Assembly (NCBI GenBank): GCA_964577115.1 | Contig: CAZNXJ010000002.1 | Coordinates: 124,001-188,000, forward strand | Source of the DNA: CAZNXJ01 sp964577115 | Lineage (GTDB): Bacteria; Planctomycetota; Planctomycetia; Pirellulales; Pirellulaceae | DNA length: 64,000 bases | Direction: 5' to 3' | In this document: in pieces, positions 9,003 through 15,687 of the stretch | Layout of the letters: each line of letters opens with the position of its first letter | Position numbering within the stretch: the stretch's first letter is position 1 | Notes under the pieces: generated by a model | What the model was told of the DNA's origin: nothing | Database searches by the model: none | The model's input: the letters and a program-made list of their open reading frames with translations, nothing else | Program-made: the position numbers and the translations under genes

Positions 9003-9047
9003 AAAAAAGTAAAACCAAAAGCGGACGCAAGCGGTTGTCGGGAGCAT
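8988..9047 (-). CDS. aroF leader peptide, MLPTTACVRFWFYFFALPG
   Basis: A 19-codon reading frame runs from an ATG at 9047 to a TAG at 8990-8988. Residues 10-15 are Phe-Trp-Phe-Tyr-Phe-Phe, coded TTT TGG TTT TAC TTT TTT, so all three aromatic amino acids occur in one uninterrupted run of six codons, immediately upstream of a strong terminator and of the gene for the first enzyme of aromatic synthesis. That arrangement is diagnostic of ribosome-mediated attenuation as known for the trp and phe leaders of other bacteria. The predicted promoter places transcription start at or next to the A of this ATG, so the peptide is probably translated from a leaderless mRNA; the GAGGAG before it is too close to act as a Shine-Dalgarno. 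A second frame from an ATG at 9055 has only three scattered Phe codons and is less convincing. Confidence 0.85.
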   Translation of the reverse strand: MLPTTACVRFWFYFFALPG

Positions 9048-9053
9048 CTCCTC

Positions 9054-9081
9054 ATTATGTTTCCCGCAACCGGAATTGCAA
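9054..9081 (-). promoter_or_regulatory. Promoter of the aroF leader
   Basis: TTGCAA (9081-9076), a 16-base spacer and CATAAT (9059-9054) match a housekeeping promoter well. Six bases, GAGGAG, separate the -10 element from the leader-peptide ATG, so the expected start site coincides with that ATG. It lies 90 bases downstream of the cupin stop codon, so aroF has its own promoter. Confidence 0.75.
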
Positions 9082-9171
9082 GCGGTTCGACGAAGAGGAT
9101 TCCGGGAGGAGCCGGGCTCAGAGTTCAGGATGCTAGTGGCCCTCCCCACCCTTCCGCCTGCATTCTTCTCT

Positions 9172-9501
9172 TCAGCGGTAGTCGTCGCGGATTGGGCAAA
9201 ACACGTCGAGGGCCTTCACGGGTTGGTCGCCGGCGATCGCCGAGTGCGGGACGCCGCCGGGAATCCGCCACATCTCACCCGGCCGCAGGGTGCGCCGCTC
9301 GCCACCGACAATGAACGTTAGTTCGCCTTCGAGCAACATTCCCATCTGCTCGTGCGGATGCTCGTGCATTTCCACGACAGCATGCGGAGCGAACTCGACC
9401 AGCGACAGCATGACCTGATCGCCGGCCACCGTGTGAATATCGACACCCGGAAAGATGTTGTGCCGGGAACAGTCAGAACGGGAGTAGAAATATTGAGGCA
9501 T
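9172..9501 (-). CDS. Small single-domain cupin protein
   Basis: A 109-residue all-beta cupin. It shows metal-ligand motif 1 as HEHPHEQMG (about residues 45-53) and motif 2 as PGEMWRIPGGVPH (about 72-84), so a mononuclear metal site is expected. The family includes pectin-degradation protein KdgF, mannose-6-phosphate-isomerase-like domains and various dioxygenases, and nothing here narrows the substrate. The ATG at 9501 is the only reasonable start. It appears to be a single gene between the ThiO operon and the aroF promoter. The call as a cupin is firm, the function open. Confidence 0.85.
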   Translation of the reverse strand: MPQYFYSRSDCSRHNIFPGVDIHTVAGDQVMLSLVEFAPHAVVEMHEHPHEQMGMLLEGELTFIVGGERRTLRPGEMWRIPGGVPHSAIAGDQPVKALDVFCPIRDDYR

Positions 9502-9787
9502 GGGAGCGGGAATGTTCTTCGGGAGGGTTCCGGGGGTGAGGCCGGGATCAGCGGGCGGGGCAGGGGAGATACGGCCAAAGGGTCGCGCGTGGACTCAATG
9601 TACCACGCGACTCCTAGCACACGGTAGATCGTGCCCATCGAGGGGGCCCGCCCGACGAATGGAACCGGAGACGCGCGTACCCGGCCGGGCAGGATTTCCC
9701 CCTGCGTGGATCGCTCGCCTGCGACAGCGGCCCAATCGCAACCATTCCGTAAATGGACGAGGGAGGTGGCGAAAGACGCACGCGTGA
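9502..9787. other. Non-coding stretch between cupin and thiO
   Basis: No gene is supported in these 286 bases. The part at 9518-9570 is rich in purines with GGGTTCCGGG and GGGATCAGC-like words that recur, in related form, in the DNA coding for the C-terminal tail of ThiO (9788-9885). It may be a relic of the same degenerate low-complexity element. Confidence 0.4.
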
Positions 9788-10975
9788 CTAAACCCTTATT
9801 CCTGACGCCTCTCCTCCTGATCCCGGAACCCTTTCTCCCCGGACCCCTTTCCTCCCAACCCCTTCTCGGAGCACGCTGAAAGGGGCGAGCTCAATCGACG
9901 TTTCGCGGCCGGTCATGAGTTCGACCATGACCGTTGCGGTGCCGGGAGACAGGTAGATTCCGCTGCGGAAATGGCCAGCGGCGATGTAGCCGTTTTCCAA
10001 ACCGGGCAGTCGCCCCAAGTAAGGAAACCCGTCGAACGTCGCTGGACGCAGCCCCGCCCATGAACGCTCGATCGGAGCCTGCTCGAGTGCCGGTACGAGC
10101 GAGCGTGCGAGCCGAGTTAGTTCGCCGAGTGCCTCCTCGGTCGTCTCTTTGCAGAACCCGACTTCTTCTTCCGTCGAGCCGACGAGGACGCGGCCGTCGG
10201 CGCGCGGTACCAAATAGCGATTGCCTTCATTCAGAACGCGAGTGAACGGCGGCTGCTCGCACCGCAGCAAAACCATTTGTCCGCGGATGGGCAGGATGGC
10301 CGTGAAGAGGTTCAAGCGGCTCAGCAGCTTCTGCGTCCAGGATCCCGTGCAGACGCAGAACGAGGCGGCGCGGAGCGTTTGCTCGGGCGTGCGCGCTGCC
10401 GTGAGCCGATCGCCTTCTACGTGCAGCTCGACCACTTCCTGTTCGGGCAGTAGTGTCACGCCGGCCGCCGTACACGCGGCCGCCAGTGCCTTCATGTGCC
10501 ACGGGTTGCGCAGCTGAGCCTCCTCGGGAAGCAGGTAGCAGCTACGAATACGCCCGGAGGCGGCAGCTGGCTTGAGAGCTGGTTCGAGTTGCCCGAGTTC
10601 GTCGAGCGTCAATCGCTCGGCCTTCACACCCTCTTCGACGCTCGTGGCCATCAGCCCTCGCAGCGCGGCGGCCTCGCCGAGCGTGCTGGCCAGGTACAAG
10701 CCGCCGCATACGCGATAACCCGTGTCGATCCCCGTCAATTCGCGCAGCTCTTGCGCCCACACCCCGTGCAGTTCGAGGCTCAGGCCACGCAGTTCATCCA
10801 GCGGGTGCGATGCTGCGCGGCGGTTCGCGGGCGGCAAGATGCCGGCTCCGGCCCAGGAGGCTTCTCGGCCCATCGGTCCTCGATCGACGACGGCCACGCG
10901 TTGTCCCGTTTCGGCGAGACGCCAAGCAATGGAGAGCCCGATGACGCCGCCGCCAATGATGAGTGTGTCATACAT
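9788..10975 (-). CDS. thiO: Glycine oxidase ThiO (FAD-dependent)
   Basis: A DAO-family flavoprotein of 395 residues that oxidises glycine to the imine used in thiazole synthesis for thiamine. The N-terminus has the dinucleotide-binding motif IIGGGVIGLSIAWRLA (G8, G10, G13) followed by VVDRGPMGREASWAGAGIL, typical of the family, and the C-terminal part has GLRPATFDGFPYLGRLP and AAGHFRSGIYLSPGTA. Its start overlaps the end of the upstream transferase gene by 8 bases, so it is the last gene of a three-gene operon. The last 25 or so residues after the conserved end are Gly/Arg/Glu-rich and coded by purine-rich low-complexity DNA. thiC lies elsewhere in the window (32323), so the thiamine pathway is not clustered. 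Confidence 0.93.
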   Translation of the reverse strand: MYDTLIIGGGVIGLSIAWRLAETGQRVAVVDRGPMGREASWAGAGILPPANRRAASHPLDELRGLSLELHGVWAQELRELTGIDTGYRVCGGLYLASTLGEAAALRGLMATSVEEGVKAERLTLDELGQLEPALKPAAASGRIRSCYLLPEEAQLRNPWHMKALAAACTAAGVTLLPEQEVVELHVEGDRLTAARTPEQTLRAASFCVCTGSWTQKLLSRLNLFTAILPIRGQMVLLRCEQPPFTRVLNEGNRYLVPRADGRVLVGSTEEEVGFCKETTEEALGELTRLARSLVPALEQAPIERSWAGLRPATFDGFPYLGRLPGLENGYIAAGHFRSGIYLSPGTATVMVELMTGRETSIELAPFSVLREGVGRKGVRGERVPGSGGEASGIRV

Positions 10976-11669
10976 CTTCGTCTACCTGCGCCGAAGTGAG
11001 CTGCGGGAGTTGTTCGAGCTGCTCGCGGATCGGTTTCCAGAATTCCCAAGGCTCGAGCGACGACAACTCGTCCTGTAGCCGACTGAGATCCGCAATCGTA
11101 TCGATGTCATACCAACGCGGTAACGCGGACCAGGAAAGACCGAGGGCGTGCACACGGTCGAGCGTCTGCTGCCAGACGCCGCCGCTGCTCCATGCGATGC
11201 GCTCGAAAATACCAAGAGACCCGCCGGCGGAGCCGGCGGCTAGCCCAACAAGATAGTAACCGCCGTCGTCGGCCGGACCGAGCACCACGTCGTGTTCGTC
11301 CAGCCTGGCAAACGCGTCCTCGACAATTCTCGCTGGCAACGTGGGGCTATCGCTGCCCATCACGACCACGCGGCGCGCACCGTTTTGAAATGCTGTATGA
11401 AAAAAATGCGCGAGCCGCCGGCCCAGATCGCCGTCCGCCTGCGGCTCCAATGCCCAGTCGCTTCCGGCCAACCGCCGAAACGCATCGCGATACTCGGTGG
11501 GCGCGAAGACGACCGTATGCTGCTCGGCCAGTTCGCTGAACCGACGAAGCGTTGCTCGCAAAAACTCCTGAGCGAGCCGGCTGGCGGCGGCCGACCCGAT
11601 CGTAGCCGCCAGACGCGTTTTGACACGTCCCGGCTCCCAATACTTTGCGAACACCGCCAACTGCTTCAC
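10968..11669 (-). CDS. TIGR04282/DUF2064-family nucleotidyl- or glycosyl-transferase-like protein
   Basis: A 233-residue protein of the GT-A-like fold, starting MKQLAVFAKYWEPGRVKTRLA, the usual family N-terminus with the KTRL motif. GSDSPTLPA (about 105-113) and LGPADDGGYYLVGL (about 129-142) are the conserved core. The family is annotated as an arsenosugar-biosynthesis-associated glycosyltransferase because some members sit by arsM, but there is no arsenic gene here and the assignment of substrate is not supported. The start is 2 bases after the glutaredoxin stop, and its end overlaps thiO, so translation is coupled throughout the operon. Confidence 0.85.
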   Translation of the reverse strand: MKQLAVFAKYWEPGRVKTRLAATIGSAAASRLAQEFLRATLRRFSELAEQHTVVFAPTEYRDAFRRLAGSDWALEPQADGDLGRRLAHFFHTAFQNGARRVVVMGSDSPTLPARIVEDAFARLDEHDVVLGPADDGGYYLVGLAAGSAGGSLGIFERIAWSSGGVWQQTLDRVHALGLSWSALPRWYDIDTIADLSRLQDELSSLEPWEFWKPIREQLEQLPQLTSAQVDEDV

Positions 11670-11671
11670 GT

Positions 11672-11938
11672 TCAGTCGGCTCCCCCCGCTGCATCCAAGC
11701 GGGCCGCGCCCGAGCGGATCCCGTGCAGCAGCTTTTCGAGCAGAACACGATTCACGCGGCCGCGAAAGCGCTCGCGTCCGTCAATCTCGACGACCGGTAC
11801 GCACGTGTCGTAGCGTTCTACGAGTTCCGGCGATGCATCGATATCGACCAGCCGGGGAGCCAACCCGTACTCGATAAGCAGCTCATGCGCGTCATCGCAC
11901 AAGTGACAACCTTGCCGCGTGTAGAGAACAACGTCCAT
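11672..11938 (-). CDS. Glutaredoxin-family thiol protein
   Basis: An 88-residue thioredoxin-fold protein starting MDVVLYTRQGCHLCDDAHELL, with the redox motif C11-H-L-C14 and the cis-proline segment TCVPVVEIDG. The length and the C-terminal helix are those of the glutaredoxin-like family DUF836. The ATG at 11938 was chosen because homologues begin directly at the first beta strand, and a GGTGA stands about 10 bases upstream; the frame is open further upstream but reads as low-quality sequence. It is the first gene of the operon with the TIGR04282 protein and thiO, suggesting a redox role for the operon that I cannot specify. Confidence 0.88.
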   Translation of the reverse strand: MDVVLYTRQGCHLCDDAHELLIEYGLAPRLVDIDASPELVERYDTCVPVVEIDGRERFRGRVNRVLLEKLLHGIRSGAARLDAAGGAD

Positions 11939-13089
11939 TATGTCGTCACCGTTCGTGAGGTTACTTCCTCGTGGTGCCCGGTTCCTGTTGGTTTGCGACG
12001 CTTGTACGACAAGCCTCGAGGACCATCGGTTCGGTCTTCCGCAATGGCATCGCGGTGAGAAGGGCCACGGAGAACGAGGTGAGTGTGCGTTGTTACTGTC
12101 GCCGCGAGCACCGATGGAAAAACCGACTAACGCCATTGAACACGTTAAGCGCGCCGAACGCGAGAGTCCTTGGAGAGACTGCTCACGCGCGTCGCTCCGG
12201 ATCTCGAGATGCACTGGTTCAAGATGTTAACGACGCAACCGGCTAAGCGACGAAGTCTATGTAATGGGTGGCGGCGGTCCCTCACAAGGTGGCCGTCCAG
12301 GCGAGGGGAAAAAGCTGGCGTTGGTCGCCAGTTCCCTGGAAAAAGCGGCCGACGAAGAGAGGGGAAAACTGATTGCAACTTGTTCTGCGAGATGGTTTAC
12401 TTTGGAAATTGCGGCGCAGCCGTTTAAATCATCTGCCTTCACGACGTTGCGTACTCGATAGAATTTGCCGGCTGACGCGCCGCGGCGGGCACAGCTTTCG
12501 CCGGTTGTGACTCGCCCGCCAGAATGCGTTCTTTTCGGTCACCGGAACAATTTCGCTTCTCACCGCAAATCATGCCGACTTGCCCGGGGGTGCAAGGACG
12601 ACCGAAACGCGGAGCCGCAAAGTAGCTCGGCGTTTTCACGCGGAGTAAGCTTTACAAGAGTGGCGGCAACAACTGCCGTGGCTCGTTGCAGAGCGGCAAA
12701 ATCCCTTCGATTGGTCTTCGTTTTTCGGACGACAGAAGTCGCCGCGGCGCCAGGCTTTCGAGGGGCTAAACGAGTTGCCGAACCGTTGGCCACGCGTGCG
12801 TGGCCCTCGATTTGCGGACACCTTTTCTCGCACGTTTTCGTGTAACCACCAAACTACTTCGGAATCTTCGGTGACACTCGCGCCGAGAAAGAATCTACGT
12901 AACCCAATATGCCGAGTGCCGAAGGTCGGCCTCGACGTGCGGGCAGCGTCGACCTGTCAGCGTGACCGGCGCGAATCTCGATCGAGAATGACAACCCAAA
13001 CCTGACGCTATGTCTCGACGCGGCATTGGGTGCCGGTTGTCGAGCCGCGAAGCTCATGGAAGACCGCCGAGGTCTGTGGAAGGCATCGT
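11939..13089. other. 1.15 kb stretch without supported gene
   Basis: Only short, arginine- or serine-rich frames occur on both strands, and none has a good start or a recognisable family. Base composition is more AT-rich in places (12400-12480, 12620-12760) than in the neighbouring genes. Two exact palindromes stand out: GGCCACGC-GT-GCGTGGCC (12788-12805) and TCTCGATCGAGA (12976-12987). A 44-codon minus-strand frame at 12439-12573 inside a longer open frame is the best small-protein candidate but is not convincing. The region probably holds the promoters of the two divergent units and possibly a degraded gene. Confidence 0.5.
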
Positions 13090-14478
13090 ATGCCGCCTAT
13101 CTCTCTCGACGAATTTCTGGACATGCTGCGGCGCAGCAAGCTGCTCGAGCCTCCGCAGATCGAGGGGGCGCTCGAGCAATACCGCGCCCGCCATGAGGGT
13201 GCATCGCCGCCGGACGGTGGGGCGTTCGCCGACGAGCTGTTGCAGGTCGGATTGATTACCGCGTGGCAGCACGAGAAGCTGAAAAACGGGCGGTTCCGCG
13301 GTTTCTTTCTCGGCCGCTATAAGCTGCTCGACCAGATCGGCGCGGGCGGAATGAGCCGCGTGCTCTTGGCCGAGCATACGCTGCTCAAGCAGCGTCGCGC
13401 TCTCAAGGTGCTTCCGCGCGAGCGCGTTAGCGACTCGACGTACCTTGCACGCTTCCAGCTCGAAGCTCAGGCCATCGCCACACTCGATCATCCGAATATT
13501 GTCCGCGCCTACGACATCGATGAATCGGGCGGTATCCATTATCTGGTCATGGAGTATGTCCCAGGCAAGGACCTTCAGACGCTGGTTGTGGAGAACGGCC
13601 CGCTCGATTTTGAAACGGCGGCCGACTACATGATCCAAGCAGCGCGCGGGCTCGAGCATGCTCACAAAATCGGGCTGGTCCATCGCGACGTGAAACCGGC
13701 CAACTTGCTGATCGATCCGGATGGCGTCGTGAAAATCCTGGACTTGGGATTGGCCCTGTTTTCCGAGACGGAAGCGTCGCTGACGATTGCTCATAACGAA
13801 AACGTTCTCGGTACGGCGGATTACCTGGCGCCCGAGCAAGCGCTGAACAGCCATACGATTGACGGCCGCGCTGATATTTACGCGCTCGGCTGCACATTAT
13901 ATTTCGCGCTGACGGGTGCTCCGCCCTTCGCCGACGGAACCATCGCGCAGCGGATCGCTCGGCATCAATCCGTCACGCCGCCGCCGCTGCGTAATCGCCG
14001 AGCCGATTGCCCGGAAGCGCTGGAGATTATCTGCGCCGGCATGTTGCGCAAGCGGCCCGAAGAGCGGTATCAGACCGCGGGGGCTGTGGCTGAAGCGCTT
14101 GAGCAGTTCCTGGCTGGCAAGACCATCACAACGCTCGCTCCGGCGCTCGCCCGCGCGGCGAGCTCATCGACCGGAACGAGTTCGTCGGTGGGGATTGGGG
14201 CAGGGCGGAGCGACGCCCCGCGCAAGCGTCCCGAGTTCATGCCGCGGCGACCGATTGTGCCGAGCGATGAAGACACGATCGCAGAGCGTGACGCGGACAC
14301 TCGCAAAGGACTGCCGACGATCATTGCGAAGCAACCTTCGCGGCAGCGGCCGAAGAGCCGGCGCGCGAAACTTGCGGCGGCGCTACGTTCGCCCCGCTCG
14401 CTAATCGCATTCCTCATCACGTTGATCGTTGCTTTGCTGCTCGGAGCGTTTCTACTTTTTGGCGCCGACTGGCTCTAA
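13090..14478 (+). CDS. Membrane-anchored Ser/Thr protein kinase (PknB-like, active-looking)
   Basis: A 462-residue kinase with the planctomycete N-terminal segment (LITAWQHEKLKNGRFRGF) before the kinase domain (about 75-345). Catalytic features are complete: GAGGMSRV glycine loop, ALKVL with lysine K106, HRDVKPAN (H198-R199-D200), DLG in place of DFG (D218), which is common in this group, and LAPEQ (247-249 for APE). A disordered, basic linker leads to a C-terminal membrane helix (about 437-460) with almost nothing after it, so the kinase is tail-anchored with the catalytic part in the cytoplasm. The ATG at 13090 has GGAAGG 6 bases upstream; an in-frame GTG at 13030 lacks such a site. Substrates are unknown. 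Confidence 0.95.
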   Translation: MPPISLDEFLDMLRRSKLLEPPQIEGALEQYRARHEGASPPDGGAFADELLQVGLITAWQHEKLKNGRFRGFFLGRYKLLDQIGAGGMSRVLLAEHTLLKQRRALKVLPRERVSDSTYLARFQLEAQAIATLDHPNIVRAYDIDESGGIHYLVMEYVPGKDLQTLVVENGPLDFETAADYMIQAARGLEHAHKIGLVHRDVKPANLLIDPDGVVKILDLGLALFSETEASLTIAHNENVLGTADYLAPEQALNSHTIDGRADIYALGCTLYFALTGAPPFADGTIAQRIARHQSVTPPPLRNRRADCPEALEIICAGMLRKRPEERYQTAGAVAEALEQFLAGKTITTLAPALARAASSSTGTSSSVGIGAGRSDAPRKRPEFMPRRPIVPSDEDTIAERDADTRKGLPTIIAKQPSRQRPKSRRAKLAAALRSPRSLIAFLITLIVALLLGAFLLFGADWL

Positions 14479-14856
14479 CCAGCTCGACTTTTCCGCCCAC
14501 AAACTTACCCTAGCCGTCGCCAACCGCAGCGCCGGCAACGGGGCTCCATCGACGCGCGCCCTGCTGTTTTCGCGCGCGCAAACCTTACGGAAAGATACCC
14601 CAAACGGGCTGTTGGCAATGCTCGTCCGGGCGCGTGAACCGGCCGCCCCACGCCCCTGTCGCTCGCGGTTCGTGTTTCATAAGTCTTTGTGCATGCGCGA
14701 CTTGTGATGCAGGCTTGAATTTGCCTCGGCGACCTTTCTAGGATGGAGTAAGTCGCGGCTCACGCCCGCCCAACTGCTCAGGACGAGCGTTCGCTTATTC
14801 ATCGGCTTACCAGAACCGCTTTGCGTTTGGAGCGGAATTGGGACGCCAGGTGCTTT
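14479..14856. other. Intergenic stretch between kinase and metallopeptidase
   Basis: No gene is supported in these 378 bases. A possible promoter for the following gene is TTGAAT (14715-14720), 18 bases, TAGGAT (14739-14744). Nothing else of note was seen. Confidence 0.35.
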
Positions 14857-15570
14857 ATGTCACGACGCGCTCACCCGAATTGGAAAAATCGCTCAGCGGC
14901 CAAGACCGGGCCGATGACGCCGAAGGTGCGTCAGCAATTGAACGTCGTTCCGCGCTCCCATGCGCGAGGCTCGGATTGTGGGCGTTGTGGGCCGAGTTTG
15001 CCGCCGGAAGACTGGTACGAGCCGTCCGAGCGTCCAGCGGGCAAATACCGCGTGATCGAACAGCCACCGGGTGACGGTTATCGGCATGTGCTGACGCCTG
15101 ACGAGATTCGTCAGCGTCTGCAAAAGTTGCCGCCCGCGATGCTCCAGTCGCTCGAAGTCGTGCAGCTCAGCCGCATGACGCGGCGCAAACGGACGTTTCC
15201 CTGTTACGGCATGCAGTGGGGAAACGCGATCTACCTGTACCCGATCGAGGAATCGCTGGTCGAATACTATCTACGGCCGCCGCGGCCGTCGGAGCTTCAG
15301 GAGGCGGCCATGTTTGGCGGCACCTGGAAGCAGGAAACGCCCGACATGTGGGCCCTACATTGGACGTGGGACGCGATCCGCGATTTCTATTTGAACAACG
15401 TTCTAATTCACGAGCTCGGGCACCTTGTCGACACGCGCAATACGAGCCACTTGGATCGGGAACGTTATGCCGAATGGTTCGCGATCGAGTACGGTTACAA
15501 ACCCAGTCGTGAAGAGATGGCGCGTCGCGCATCGCGGCGTGTCGTGCGCCGCCATCACACGGCCCGCTAA
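14857..15570 (+). CDS. HELGH zinc metallopeptidase-like protein, unknown family
   Basis: A 237-residue protein without signal peptide or membrane helix. The motif IHELGHLVDTRNTSH contains HExxH (H185, E186, H189), and a nearby downstream glutamate in RERYAEWFAIEYG could be the third zinc ligand as in gluzincins. An upstream conserved-looking segment, DEIRQRLQKLPPAML, and YGMQWGNAIYLYPI resemble the beta-sheet that precedes the active helix in metzincin and gluzincin folds. I chose the ATG at 14857; a TTG-started frame from 14821 adds only 12 residues. It is alone between two genes on the same strand. I could not place it in a named family; peptidase activity is inferred from the motif only. 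Confidence 0.72.
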   Translation: MSRRAHPNWKNRSAAKTGPMTPKVRQQLNVVPRSHARGSDCGRCGPSLPPEDWYEPSERPAGKYRVIEQPPGDGYRHVLTPDEIRQRLQKLPPAMLQSLEVVQLSRMTRRKRTFPCYGMQWGNAIYLYPIEESLVEYYLRPPRPSELQEAAMFGGTWKQETPDMWALHWTWDAIRDFYLNNVLIHELGHLVDTRNTSHLDRERYAEWFAIEYGYKPSREEMARRASRRVVRRHHTAR

Positions 15571-15687
15571 CGGCAGCGGGAAACTCAGCGCGAATTCTTG
15601 CGCTGTTCAGAAAGTACATTCGGCGGTGCTGTTCGTTAAATAAACGACCGTGCACGTTCGCCTCGTCTATTCGCCGAAGGGAAGTTC

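Noticed and set aside
8966..9055. Alternative leader frame from the ATG at 9055
   Set aside because: It has only three separate Phe codons. The frame from 9047 has six aromatic codons in a row and fits the promoter distance.
10968..11669. Arsenosugar biosynthesis gene cluster
   Set aside because: Only the TIGR04282 family name points that way; no arsM, arsS or other arsenic gene is in the window.
12170..12461. Short plus-strand frames in the 12 kb gap
   Set aside because: No starts with ribosome sites and composition like random GC-rich DNA.
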